From Methylobacterium sp. PvR107 (GTDB lineage: Bacteria; Pseudomonadota; Alphaproteobacteria; Rhizobiales; Beijerinckiaceae): a stretch of DNA of 64,000 nt. This document shows positions 32,360-41,318 of the stretch, piece after piece. The stretch spans positions 1,054,001 to 1,118,000 of the forward strand of contig NZ_JAFIBW010000001.1 of the NCBI RefSeq assembly GCF_017833295.1, in the 5' to 3' direction. The number at the start of each line of letters is the position of its first letter. Positions within the stretch are counted from its first letter, which is position 1. The translations under genes and the position numbers were made by a program. Below the pieces are notes generated by a model. It saw only the letters and a list, made by a program, of their open reading frames with translations. It made no database searches and was not told where the DNA came from.

Positions 32360-32458
32360 GGCTAGGGCGGCTCGGAGCGGGGCCGCTGCGGCCGCGTTGA
32401 CGAAGCGTTAACCTTTATGGCTTGTTCTCTTTCCGTTCCCAACGAGGGGGAGAACACC

Positions 32459-32692
32459 ATGCGGAGTGCAGCCGATGCCGTGCGCGACGATCACGCCTGT
32501 CCGGTCGAGGCGATCAGCAGCGCGTATCTGGGCTTCGCCGGCGGTGATGCCGCGATCGCGCTGCGCTGCGCGATCGCCGACGCGTTGTCCGACCTGATGG
32601 AAGCCGAGCGGCGCACCCGCGAGCGCAGCCGCCTGATCTCCCGGGGCTACATCCGCGAGGCGCCCGACTCGGTGCGCAGTCCCGCAAGCTGA
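32459..32692 (+). CDS. 77-residue hypothetical protein
   Basis: A small soluble protein starting at ATG 32459 with a strong purine-rich ribosome site (CGAGGGGGAGAACACC before ATG). The longer frame from 32417 lacks such a site. The sequence has a Cys near residue 14 and another mid-protein, an Ala-rich helix and a very Arg/Glu-rich segment (EAERRTRERSRLISRGYIRE). No family was recognised. The two DnaA-box-like sites lie about 100 bases upstream. Confidence 0.6.
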   Translation: MRSAADAVRDDHACPVEAISSAYLGFAGGDAAIALRCAIADALSDLMEAERRTRERSRLISRGYIREAPDSVRSPAS

Positions 32693-32797
32693 ACAATTGC
32701 TGCAAACGCAGTTCAGTCTGGATGCAGCGCGGCGGCGGCATCATCATTGTCATGATCCGGGACGGTTCGGACCGCCCCCTTCATTTGGAGACAGGTC

Positions 32798-33166
32798 ATG
32801 AAACGCTTCGCTTTGCTTTCGGCCGCCGCGCTGATCGGCGCGGGCACTCTGGCCTCTTCCACCGCGGAGGCGCGCGGCGGCGGCGCCCTCGCGGCCGGCA
32901 TCATCGGCGGCCTCGCGGCCGGCGCCCTGATCGGCGCCGCGACCCAGGCCCACGCGGCTCCCGCCTACGGGTATGATGGTGGCTACGGCTACGCGCCGGC
33001 GCCCGTGGTGGTCCGACCGGCGCCCGTCTACCGCGTCTACGAAGAGGACGCGCCGGTCTACGCCACCCGGCGGACGGTGACCTACGAGCGGGTGCCCGTC
33101 GGCTACGGCCCGGCCCGGCACTGGCATCGGGATTGGGACGGCGGCGACGGCTATCGCGGCTGGTGA
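32798..33166 (+). CDS. Secreted Gly/Tyr/Val-rich small protein
   Basis: A 122-residue protein with a signal peptide (about 1-24, ending TAEA). A Gly-rich, GGLAAGALIGA-type hydrophobic stretch follows, then Tyr/Pro/Val repeats (GYDGGYGYAPAPVVVRPAPVY) and a Trp/Gly end. GGAGA precedes the ATG. Such proteins are common, unnamed envelope proteins in Methylobacterium and relatives. The glycine-zipper-like segment suggests membrane association. Function unknown. Confidence 0.75.
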   Translation: MKRFALLSAAALIGAGTLASSTAEARGGGALAAGIIGGLAAGALIGAATQAHAAPAYGYDGGYGYAPAPVVVRPAPVYRVYEEDAPVYATRRTVTYERVPVGYGPARHWHRDWDGGDGYRGW

Positions 33167-33239
33167 GACGCGCGGATGACTTGCAGGCTGCGGCGAGACC
33201 GGGCTGAATCGGCCCTCCCGCAACCACACCGACGAGTCC

Positions 33240-33938
33240 ATGCTGGTTCACGAAGGCGAGACGCGCACCCCCGAGGCCGACCGGGCGCTCGCCCTGTCCC
33301 TCGCGGCGGTGGCCGGCGCGTTGAACACCGCGGGGTTCTACGCGGTCGGCCTCTTCGCCTCGAACATGACCGGGAACATCTCGGCGATCTCGGACCGCGC
33401 GAGCACGGGCGATCTCGCCCTGGCGGCCCAGGCCTGCCTGCTCGTCGTCCTGTTCGTGCTCGGCGCCGCGACCGCGACGCTCCTGATCCGCCGCCGCCGC
33501 CGGACCGCCGGTCCGGATGCCTACGCGTACGGCGTCTGCGCCGAGGCGGTCCTCCTGGTCGCGGTCGGCCTGCTGGTGCTGCCGCTCCAGGAGCCGGCCC
33601 GCAGCCACGCCCTGGTTCTCGGCCTGAGCTTCGTCCTGGGCCTGCAGAACGCGGCCGTGACCAAGATCTCCGAGTCGCGCGTGCGCACCACCCACGTGAC
33701 CGGCATGATCACCGATATCGGGATCGAGCTCGCCCGCTGGCTCGACCGAGGCGCATCCGTCCCCGATCCGCTGAAGCCCCACGATCCCGAGCGGCTGCGG
33801 CTGCACCTGCTGACCGTCACGGCGTTCCTGGTCGGTGGGGCGATGGGCGTGGTGGCCTATCGTCTCATCGGCGTGGCGCTGCTGTTCGCGGCGGCCGCGA
33901 TCCTGGCCTGCCTCGCCCTCCCCGCTCTCAGGCGCTGA
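33240..33938 (+). CDS. YoaK/DUF1275 family membrane protein
   Basis: A 232-residue inner-membrane protein with about six hydrophobic spans. Conserved features of DUF1275 are FASNMTGNISAI near residue 40, and GLQNAAVTKISESRVRTTHVTG followed by ITDIGIELARW. Substrate is unknown; the family is suspected to be transporters. Its last 11 bases overlap the end of the convergent rod-like gene. It stands alone. Confidence 0.9.
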   Translation: MLVHEGETRTPEADRALALSLAAVAGALNTAGFYAVGLFASNMTGNISAISDRASTGDLALAAQACLLVVLFVLGAATATLLIRRRRRTAGPDAYAYGVCAEAVLLVAVGLLVLPLQEPARSHALVLGLSFVLGLQNAAVTKISESRVRTTHVTGMITDIGIELARWLDRGASVPDPLKPHDPERLRLHLLTVTAFLVGGAMGVVAYRLIGVALLFAAAAILACLALPALRR

Positions 33939-34176
33939 TGTCGAGGATCTGCCCCATCATGCGGTCGGCGGTCCGCGCCACCGCGGCGTTCAGCGCGAAG
34001 GCCGACTTCGATCCGATCAGGTCCGCGGCGGCGCTGGACAGGTCGAGCTGGGCGGCAGGCGGCAGGGCCGTGTCGCCGACCGGGGCACCGCTCGCCGCGA
34101 TGGTCTCGGCGGCTTTCCCGAGCCGATCGGTGGCCCGGGTCATGCCGGTCGCGGCGGTCTGAAGGGCGTCGATCAT
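33928..34176 (-). CDS. Abbreviated flagellar-rod/hook-like protein
   Basis: An 82-residue protein with a GGGAG ribosome site before the ATG at 34176. The N-terminus (MIDALQTAATGMTRATDRL) resembles the start helix of FlgB/FlgC/FlgE axial proteins. The C-terminus (DLSSAAADLIGSKSAF then NAAVARTADRMMGQILDI) resembles their end helix. The central domain of true rod proteins is absent, leaving a short linker. No flagellar genes are nearby. It could be a degenerate rod paralogue or a small helical protein that only looks alike. Confidence 0.6.
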   Translation of the reverse strand: MIDALQTAATGMTRATDRLGKAAETIAASGAPVGDTALPPAAQLDLSSAAADLIGSKSAFALNAAVARTADRMMGQILDISA

Positions 34177-34272
34177 TCCGGAATCTCCCGAGGCCGATCC
34201 TGGCAGGGATTCGGCAAGGGCCGGTTGCGGCGATCGCTCAAATGCGAGCGATCCCGGGCGACGCGCGCCGCC

Positions 34273-34437
34273 TCATCCCTTGGGCGCGCGCACGGTGATC
34301 GCGGTGGCTCCGCCCGAGGGTCGGTCCGCATGGGCGATCATCTGCGCGGCGGTCTGGCAGGCCTGTTCGCTGTTGAACGCGGCGGATCTTCCCGCGGAGC
34401 CCGATCCGGCCAGCATGATGATCCGCACGTACACCAC
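34273..34437 (-). CDS. 54-residue hypothetical protein downstream of tRNA-Leu
   Basis: The frame starts at GTG 34437 with GGAAGGA about 6 bases upstream. It encodes VYVRIIMLAGSGSAGRSAAF, then a Cys/Gln/Ala-rich helix and a tail GGATAITVRAPKG. The longer frame reaching 34596 only translates tRNA sequence and was discarded. It lies 79 bases after tRNA-Leu on the same strand. No family was recognised. Compact size and a decent ribosome site support it moderately; an ATG at 34416 is an alternative start. Confidence 0.45.
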   Translation of the reverse strand: MVYVRIIMLAGSGSAGRSAAFNSEQACQTAAQMIAHADRPSGGATAITVRAPKG

Positions 34438-34515
34438 GCCACGTCCTTCCAACGCGTCGGTCCGACGGCGGCACCGGGCAGAGCGTATCGGGCGGCGGAT
34501 GGTTTGTGAGCGCGC

Positions 34516-34580
<65 letters not shown>

Positions 34581-34602
<22 letters not shown>

Positions 34603-35828
34603 ATGGCCCCTCGGTAGCGGGCGCTGCGGGCCTGATCAAGCGGGGGCGTCCAGCCGTAGAGCCAGGCGTAGCGGTCGCGCATGCCGCCCGGGCCGAGGCG
34701 GGCCATCACGGCGTTGCGCACGAGCGAAACCAAGCCGCCGGCATGGTAGGTCCGGCCGTTGCTCCGCGCCGCCTTCTGGACGCGCCGCACCCGGGCGGTC
34801 CGGGCGTCGGAGAACGCGGCGAGCGCCGTCGGCACATCGGCGTGATCCGCAAGGGCGCGCGTCAGGACGGCCGCATCCTCGATCGCGAGGGCGGCGCCCT
34901 GCGCGAGGTAGGGCAGGACCGGATGGGCCGCGTCGCCGATGAGTGCGATCCGGCCCCGGGCGAGCGGACGCGCCACCGCCCGGTCGGCGAGCGACCAGAC
35001 CAGCCAGGAATCCGGCAGGCGCAGGAGGTCGCGCAACGGTCCGGCGCAGCCGCGGAGATGCCCGCGCAGCACGGCCGGCTCCCCGAGGCGGCCCCAGCCC
35101 TCGTCACCCACCGCCTCGGGGACGACGGCCACGACGTTGAGGAACTGGCCGCTCCGCACCGGATAATGCACCACATGCCGGCCGCGCCCGAGCCAAAGGC
35201 CGGTCGCGGCGCCCCGCAACGTCTCCGGAGCTGCTTCCATAGGCACCAGGGCCCGCCACGCCGCGGCATAGCCCGGGCGCAGCGGTGCCGCATCGAGATG
35301 GGGCCGCAGGCGCGACCGCAGCCCATCCGCCCCGATGGCGAGATCGAAGGCGAGATCCTGGGAGCCGCTCGCCCCCTCCAGGGTCAGCACGGCCTCGGAC
35401 GGCGTCTCGGCGAGCGCCGAGACGGTGCGTCCCATCATCAGGCGGATCGCCGGGCGGCTGCGCAGCGCGTCGAGCAGCAGCGTCTGCAGGTCGGCCCGGT
35501 GGATCACGTAGTAGGGCGCGCCGAAGCGCCTTTGCGCCTCCGCGCCGAAGGCGACGCCGCCGATGCGGCGGCCGCTGTCGAGGGCCCGCACCTCGACCCC
35601 GGGGGGCTCGCTCGCCGCCCGGCGCAGGGCGGCCGACAGGCCCAAAGCGGCCAGGATTCGGCTGGCGTTCGGCGAGATCTGGATCCCGGCTCCGACCTCG
35701 CTGAAGCCCGTGCGGCGCTCGATCACCGTGACGGCGTGGCCGGCATCCGACAGAGCGAGCGCCGCCGTGAGGCCGCCGATCCCGGCCCCGACGATCCCGA
35801 TGCGCAGAGGTCGGAGGTCCGAGGACAC
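34581..35828 (-). CDS. FAD-dependent monooxygenase (salicylate hydroxylase/UbiH-like)
   Basis: A 415-residue class A flavoprotein monooxygenase. The FAD motif GAGIGG is at residues 14-19, then GADGLRSRLR mid-protein and GDAAHPVLPYLAQGAALAIEDA near the C-terminus bind flavin. It resembles 3-hydroxybenzoate-6- or salicylate-hydroxylase types; the aromatic substrate is not predictable. The stop codon TAG lies inside tRNA-Leu, so the last seven codons use tRNA bases. The start ATG is at 35828, 13 bases from the stop of the upstream zf-CHCC gene. Confidence 0.92.
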
Positions 35829-35841
35829 GGCGAGCGCGCGC

Positions 35842-36099
35842 CTACTCCGCCGCGAGCTTGGCGTCGTTCCGCCACACGCAGGCCTGCGGCTCCGCTTCGT
35901 CGGCCTTCAGGCCGGCGCGGTAGCGGTAGAGCGTCGAGCAGTACTGGCAGATGATCTCGGTGTCGGCGCCCATGTCGAGGAAGACATGCGGGTGGTCGAA
36001 CGGCGGCAGCGCGCCGATGCACATGAACTCCTTCACGCCGACCGTGATCGCCGGGACGCCCGGCTCGTTGTGGAAGTGCGGTACCGCCTTGCCTGCCAT
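35842..36099 (-). CDS. Zinc-finger (zf-CHCC) protein, NDUFS6-like
   Basis: An 85-residue protein. The zinc ligands fit a CHCC finger: Cys in EFMCIGALPPFDHPHVFLDMG, His in DHPHV, and the CxxC in IICQYCSTLYRY. This matches the small alphaproteobacterial protein related to mitochondrial complex I subunit NDUFS6. The frame continues upstream, but the ATG at 36099 gives the family N-terminus. It precedes the monooxygenase gene by 13 bases and is divergent from map. Confidence 0.88.
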   Translation of the reverse strand: MAGKAVPHFHNEPGVPAITVGVKEFMCIGALPPFDHPHVFLDMGADTEIICQYCSTLYRYRAGLKADEAEPQACVWRNDAKLAAE

Positions 36100-36295
36100 C
36101 CGGCCCTCGCCTGACCCGAACCCGATTGCGCGGCGACTCTGCCTGCGTGCCCGGGTGTCTCGCGGCCGCTTATGCCGCCAGCCCCGCGACCGGCGCAAGC
36201 CTCGCCCGCCTCTGGCCGGGCACCGCTTGGCCTGCCGGTCCCCAGACCGTACATAGGTGCGACGCCCGATTGATGACCCGCGAAAAGTCCCGACG

Positions 36296-37123
36296 ATGCA
36301 GCAGGAACAGGCCACCGCGCAGGGCACGCGCCGCGCCCCGGAACCGCCGATTCACGGTCCCGAGGGCTTCGAGGGGATGCGCCGGGCCGGCCGCCTCACG
36401 GCCGAGGCCCTCGATCTGCTGATGGAAGCGACCCAGCCGGGCGTCACCACCGAGGCGCTCGATCAGCTCGCCTACGAGTTCGCCATGGATCACGGCGCCT
36501 ATCCGGCGTCGCTGCTCTACCGCGGCTACCCGAAGTCGATCTGCACCTCGATCAACCACGTGGTCTGCCACGGTATCCCGAACGACAAGCCCCTGCGCGA
36601 AGGCGACATCGTCAACCTCGACATCTGCCTGATCCTCGATGGCTGGCACGGTGATTCGAGCCGCATGGCCTATGTCGGCGAGGTCCCCCGCAAGGCGCAG
36701 CGGCTGTGCGAGATCACCTACGAGGCCCTGATGCGCGGCGTCGCGGCGGTGAAGCCCGGCGGCTCGACCAACGATATCGGCCGGGCGATCCAGACCTATG
36801 CCGAGAGCGAGCGCTGCTCGGTCGTGCGCGATTTCTGCGGGCACGGGCTCGGGCGTACCTATCACGACGCGCCCACGATCCTGCATTACGTCGAGGCGAG
36901 CTACGACGTGCCGTTCAGGCCCGGCCAGTTCTTCACGGTCGAGCCGATGATCAATCTGGGGCGCCCCGCGGTGAAGGTGCTGGGCGATGGCTGGACGGCG
37001 GTGACCCGCGACCGCTCGCTCTCGGCTCAGTTCGAGCACACCGTGGGCGTCACCGAGACCGGCGTCGAGATTTTCACGATCTCCCCGAAGGGGCTGCACC
37101 AGCCCGTCAATCCCGCCGCCTGA
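36296..37123 (+). CDS. map: Methionine aminopeptidase, type I
   Basis: A 275-residue enzyme removing the initiator Met from nascent proteins. The five metal ligands are visible: Asp109, Asp120, His183, Glu216 and Glu247, in IVNLDICL, HGDSSRM, CGHGLGR, TVEPMI and QFEHTV. The N-terminus carries ~20 extra residues. ATG 36296 was chosen over an earlier in-frame start at 36257. radC begins 7 bases downstream. Its presence is relevant to Anbu, whose N-terminal Thr must be exposed by Met removal. Confidence 0.97.
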   Translation: MQQEQATAQGTRRAPEPPIHGPEGFEGMRRAGRLTAEALDLLMEATQPGVTTEALDQLAYEFAMDHGAYPASLLYRGYPKSICTSINHVVCHGIPNDKPLREGDIVNLDICLILDGWHGDSSRMAYVGEVPRKAQRLCEITYEALMRGVAAVKPGGSTNDIGRAIQTYAESERCSVVRDFCGHGLGRTYHDAPTILHYVEASYDVPFRPGQFFTVEPMINLGRPAVKVLGDGWTAVTRDRSLSAQFEHTVGVTETGVEIFTISPKGLHQPVNPAA

Positions 37124-37129
37124 CCGACC

Positions 37130-37876
37130 GTGATCGCCGGGGCGGACGACGGTGATGCGGGGCTGTTCGCCGACAGCGCCGTCCCATCGTCCGTCGAGAA
37201 GGAGCCGCCGCATTATCACGGTCACCGCGACCGCCTGCGGGAGAAATTCGCGGCCGGCGGCGGCGACGCACTGCCCGATTACGAATTGCTCGAGCTGGTC
37301 CTGTTCCGGGCGATCCCCCGGCGCGACGTGAAGCCCCTCGCCAAGGCCCTGGTCTCCCGGTTCGGCAGCTTCGCCGAGGTGGTGAGCGCCGAGCCGGCTC
37401 GGCTCCTGGAAGTGGAGGGTGTGAGCGCCGGGGTCGCCTCCGACCTGAAGGTGATCGAGGCCGCAGCCCGGCGCCTCGCCCGGGGTGCTCTCCGCGAACG
37501 CGCGCTGCTCGATTCGTGGAGCGCCCTCCACGAGTACCTGCGCGCCACCATGGCGTTCGCCCCCCGTGAGGAATTTCGCGTGCTGTTCCTCGACAAGCGC
37601 AACCATCTGATCGCCGACGAGGTGCAGGGCCGCGGCACCGTCGACCATACGCCGGTCTACCCGCGCGAGGTCGCCCGCCGGGCTCTGGAGCTTTCAGCGA
37701 CTGCCATCATCCTCGCCCACAATCATCCCTCCGGCGATCCGACGCCGTCGAGCGCCGACGTCGCGATGACCCGCGAGATCGTGAACATACTGGCACCGCT
37801 GAAGATCGTCGTCCACGACCACGTCATCCTCGGCCGAAACGGTCATGCCAGCCTGAAAGGTCTGAAGTTGATCTGA
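37130..37876 (+). CDS. radC: RadC family protein (UPF0758, JAMM domain)
   Basis: A 248-residue protein with N-terminal helix-hairpin-helix-like residues ([14 protein letters not shown]) and a C-terminal JAMM metalloprotease-like core. The metal motif is HNHPSGDP (197-204) with Asp210, and the upstream Glu is in IADEVQGRG. Despite the name, a DNA-repair role is not established. The start is GTG at 37130, 7 bases after map, suggesting co-transcription, an arrangement common in alphaproteobacteria. Confidence 0.95.
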   Translation: MIAGADDGDAGLFADSAVPSSVEKEPPHYHGHRDRLREKFAAGGGDALPDYELLELVLFRAIPRRDVKPLAKALVSRFGSFAEVVSAEPARLLEVEGVSAGVASDLKVIEAAARRLARGALRERALLDSWSALHEYLRATMAFAPREEFRVLFLDKRNHLIADEVQGRGTVDHTPVYPREVARRALELSATAIILAHNHPSGDPTPSSADVAMTREIVNILAPLKIVVHDHVILGRNGHASLKGLKLI

Positions 37877-37972
37877 TCCTCTGGCCGCCTTGAGCGTTAT
37901 CGCCTGCGTCTATAGCCATGGATGCGTGGCGCGCCTCTTGCCTCAAGAGCGGGAGCGTAGGGGAGGAGCGAG

Positions 37973-39412
37973 ATGGCGGTGACAGCCTTCGACGAGATGA
38001 ACGGTATCGGCACCGGCGCCGCCGATCCGGCCGCCGTTCGCGACGCCTACGGCCAGCTCAAGGCGTGGCTGGATTCGACGCCACCGGAGCATTTCAACAC
38101 CCGCCGCAGCCAGGCCGAGCTGCTGTTCCGCCGGATCGGCATCACCTTCGCGGTCTACGGCGACAACGAATCGACCGAGCGCCTGATTCCGTTCGATATC
38201 ATCCCGCGGGTGATCACCAAGCCGGAATGGGGCTTCCTGGAGCGGGGGCTGAAGCAGCGGGTTACCGCCATCAACCTGTTCCTGAAGGACATCTACGGCG
38301 CCCAGGAATGCATCAAGGCCGGCATCATCCCGGCCGACCTCGTCTACCGGAACGCCCATTACCGCATGGAGATGCGCGGCTTCCGCGTGCCCCACGACCT
38401 CTACGTGCACATCGCCGGCATCGACATCGTCCGCACCGGCGAGAACGACTTCTTCGTGCTGGAGGACAACGCCCGGATTCCATCCGGCGTCTCCTACATG
38501 CTGGAGAACCGGGAGGTGATGCTGCGCCTGTTCCCGGACCTGTTCTCGAAGCACCGGGTCGCGCCGGTGGAGAATTACCCGGACGCCCTGCTCGCCACCC
38601 TGCGCAGCCTCGCGCCGGGCTCGGCGACCCGCGACCCGACCGTCGTGCTGCTCACCCCCGGGCGCTACAATTCCGCGTTCTACGAGCACTCGTTCCTGGC
38701 CGACAAGCTCGGGGTCGAGCTGGTCGAGGCGTCCGACCTCTTCACCAAGGACGACGTGGTCTACATGCGCACCACCGAGGGCCCGCGGAAGGTCGACGTG
38801 ATCTACCGCCGCCTCGACGACGAATTCCTCGATCCCCTCGTCTTCCGCCCGGATTCGGTCCTCGGCGTGCCGGGGCTGATGAACGCCTACGAGCGCGGCT
38901 CGGTGACCCTCGCCAACGCGGTCGGGACCGGCATCTCGGACGACAAGGCGGTCTACAGCTACATGCCGGAGATCGTGAAGTTCTTCACCGGCGAGGAGCC
39001 GATCCTGCACAACGTGCCGACCTATCGCTGCCGCGAGAAGGACGCCTTCGCGTACGTGATGGACAACCTCTCCGACCTCGTGGTGAAGGAGGTCAATGGC
39101 TCCGGCGGCTACGGCATGCTGGTCGGCCCGCATGCCAGCAAGCGCGAGCTCGACGACTTCGCCAAGAAGCTCAAGCACGCCCCGGACGGGTTCATCGCCC
39201 AGCCGACCCTGTCGCTCTCCACCTGCCCGACCTTCGTGGCCTCGGGCGTCGCGCCTCGCCACGTCGACCTGCGGCCGTTCGTGCTGTGCGGTGCCGACCA
39301 GATCCGCATCGTTCCCGGCGGCCTGACCCGGGTAGCGCTGAAGGAAGGCTCCCTGGTGGTCAATTCCAGCCAGGGCGGTGGTACCAAGGACACCTGGGTG
39401 CTCGACGCCTGA
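37973..39412 (+). CDS. Circularly permuted type 2 ATP-grasp protein
   Basis: A 479-residue protein of the CP-ATPgrasp family. It shows FNTRRSQAELLFRRIGITF and VYGDNESTERLIPFDIIPR near the N-terminus, FFVLEDNARIPSGVSYMLEN mid-protein, and VKEVNGSGGYGMLVGPHAS near the C-terminus, as in other members. ATP-grasp enzymes form amide or peptide-like bonds from carboxyl phosphates. It is first in the cluster with alpha-E, transglutaminase and Anbu. A strong GGGGAGGAGCGAG ribosome site precedes the ATG. The product formed is unknown. Confidence 0.93.
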   Translation: MAVTAFDEMNGIGTGAADPAAVRDAYGQLKAWLDSTPPEHFNTRRSQAELLFRRIGITFAVYGDNESTERLIPFDIIPRVITKPEWGFLERGLKQRVTAINLFLKDIYGAQECIKAGIIPADLVYRNAHYRMEMRGFRVPHDLYVHIAGIDIVRTGENDFFVLEDNARIPSGVSYMLENREVMLRLFPDLFSKHRVAPVENYPDALLATLRSLAPGSATRDPTVVLLTPGRYNSAFYEHSFLADKLGVELVEASDLFTKDDVVYMRTTEGPRKVDVIYRRLDDEFLDPLVFRPDSVLGVPGLMNAYERGSVTLANAVGTGISDDKAVYSYMPEIVKFFTGEEPILHNVPTYRCREKDAFAYVMDNLSDLVVKEVNGSGGYGMLVGPHASKRELDDFAKKLKHAPDGFIAQPTLSLSTCPTFVASGVAPRHVDLRPFVLCGADQIRIVPGGLTRVALKEGSLVVNSSQGGGTKDTWVLDA

Positions 39413-39477
39413 GGTTTACGACGTCCGGACGTTCCGAGGCGCGGACATCGTGGTCCGCACGACTTGGCTGAAGACCG

Positions 39478-40425
39478 ATGCTTTCCAGGACTGCCGATAA
39501 CCTCTTCTGGCTCTCGCGCTACGTCGAGCGGGCCGATTTCGTCGCCCGCATCCTCGACGCGGCGCACCGCTTCGCGTCGTTGCCGACGAGCTACGGCGGC
39601 GGCAGCAGCAACGAGTGGGACTCCGCCCTGGCCTCGGCCGGCGACCCGGACGCCTTCAAGACCCACTACAGCGCGGTGAACGCCGACACGGTCTGCGACT
39701 TCCTGGCGTTCAGCCCGCACAACCCGTCCTCGATCCGCTCCTGCATCGAGGCGGCCCGCGAGAATGCCCGCTCGGTGCGCACGGCGCTCACCACCGAGAT
39801 GTGGGACGCGATCAACGGCGCGTGGCTGGAGCTGCGCAACTACGCCGGCAAAGACCTCAACCGGGACGAGTTCGGCCGCTTCCTCGACTGGGTCAAGACC
39901 GTATCGCTGACCTTCGACGGTTCGGCGTTCCGGACGATGCTGCGCAACGACGCCTTCTGGTTCACCCGGCTCGGCACGGCGATCGAGCGGGCCGACAACA
40001 CCGCCCGCATCCTCGACGTGAAGTACCAGATCCTGCTGCCGCACGACGAGACGGTGGGTGGCAGCCTCGACTACTTTCAGTGGACCACGATCCTGCGCGA
40101 GGTCTCGGCGTTCAACGCCTATCACTGGGTCTATCGCGAGAGCATCAAGCCGCTGCTGGTGGCCGACCTGCTGATGCTCAACAAGCAGATGCCCCGCTCC
40201 TTCGCCAACTGCTACGGCGTCATCGTCGAGTACCTGGACCTGATCGCCGATTCGTACGGGCGCCGGGGCCCGAGCCAGCGGCTCGCCGGCAACATGCTGG
40301 CGAAACTCGAGGGCGAGGACATCAACCGGGTGTTCGCCGGGGGGCTGCACGAGTTCGTGGAGGCGTTCATCGCCGAGAACAACAGCGTAGGCGAAGCGAT
40401 CGCCAAGCAGTATCTGGTCGGCTGA
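39478..40425 (+). CDS. Alpha-E domain protein
   Basis: A 315-residue, mostly helical protein of the alpha-E family. Features include MLSRTADNLFWLSRYVERAD at the N-terminus, FWFTRLGTAIERADNTARIL and FNAYHWVYRE. These proteins always travel with CP-ATPgrasp and transglutaminase genes; a helper or binding role is presumed. It begins 65 bases after the ATP-grasp gene. No catalytic residues are apparent. Confidence 0.93.
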   Translation: MLSRTADNLFWLSRYVERADFVARILDAAHRFASLPTSYGGGSSNEWDSALASAGDPDAFKTHYSAVNADTVCDFLAFSPHNPSSIRSCIEAARENARSVRTALTTEMWDAINGAWLELRNYAGKDLNRDEFGRFLDWVKTVSLTFDGSAFRTMLRNDAFWFTRLGTAIERADNTARILDVKYQILLPHDETVGGSLDYFQWTTILREVSAFNAYHWVYRESIKPLLVADLLMLNKQMPRSFANCYGVIVEYLDLIADSYGRRGPSQRLAGNMLAKLEGEDINRVFAGGLHEFVEAFIAENNSVGEAIAKQYLVG

Positions 40426-40446
40426 ACGAGACGGACGGGACAGCGC

Positions 40447-41274
40447 ATGCGCATCCGCGTGGTTCACGAGACCATCTACACCTACGAGCAGCCGGCGCGC
40501 GGGCTCGTGCAGGTCCTGCGGCTGACGCCGCGCGATCATGACGGGCAGTACGTCCGCACGTGGCGGATCGACACCACCGTCGACGGACGCCTGACCGCCC
40601 GCGAGGACGGGTTCGGCAACGTCGTCCACTGGTTCACCCCGGACGAGCCGGCCGACGCCCTGACCATCCGCGTCACCGGCGAGGTCGATACCGACGACAC
40701 GAACGGCGTCGTGCGCGGCACGGTTGAGCGCCTACCGGATCAGTTCTACCTGCGCGACACGGACCTGTGTGCCGCGAGTCCGGAGCTGCACGCCTTCGCC
40801 GAGCGCGTCGCGACGGCGGGGGACGGTGCCGTTCTGGCCCTGCTCCACCGGCTGATGGGCGCCGTCCAGGGCGCCGTGGCCTACGAGCCCGGCCCCGCCA
40901 CCAGTGCCGTCCCGGCCGGCAGGGCCTTCGCGGCCGGGCGCGGCGTCTGCCAGGATCTTGCCCACGTCTACATTGCCGCTGCGCGTCACATCGGCGTCCC
41001 GACACGCTACGTGGCCGGCTACCGGGCCCGGGACGACGGGCAGGCGGACGTCGAGGCGCCCCACGGATGGGTCGAGGCCCTGGTGCCGGATCTCGGCTGG
41101 GTGGCGTTCGACCCCTGCTACGACGTCAGCCCGGCGGACAATTATATCCGCGTCGCGACCGGCCTGGACTATCTCGGCGCGGCGCCGATCCGCGGCAGCC
41201 GTACCGGGGGTGGCACCGAAACACTGGACGTGAAGCTGCGGGTCGAGCAAGGCAGGGCCTCCGCTCAATCCTGA
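40447..41274 (+). CDS. Transglutaminase-like cysteine protease
   Basis: A 275-residue protein. The N-terminal beta domain (MRIRVVHETIYTYEQPARGL) is typical of bacterial transglutaminase-like enzymes. The catalytic triad is Cys168 (GRGVCQDLAH), His206 (APHGWVEA) and Asp222 (WVAFDPC). It could hydrolyse or transfer amide bonds. It lies 21 bases after the alpha-E gene and 44 before Anbu. No signal peptide is seen, so it is probably cytoplasmic. Confidence 0.93.
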   Translation: MRIRVVHETIYTYEQPARGLVQVLRLTPRDHDGQYVRTWRIDTTVDGRLTAREDGFGNVVHWFTPDEPADALTIRVTGEVDTDDTNGVVRGTVERLPDQFYLRDTDLCAASPELHAFAERVATAGDGAVLALLHRLMGAVQGAVAYEPGPATSAVPAGRAFAAGRGVCQDLAHVYIAAARHIGVPTRYVAGYRARDDGQADVEAPHGWVEALVPDLGWVAFDPCYDVSPADNYIRVATGLDYLGAAPIRGSRTGGGTETLDVKLRVEQGRASAQS

Positions 41275-41318
41275 TCGTTCAGACACCGGTCCGCCGACCG
41301 CACGAGGGCCTGAAGACG

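Noticed and set aside
32319..32458. Chromosomal origin of replication
   Set aside because: Only two DnaA-like boxes and no AT-rich unwinding region or neighbouring replication genes.
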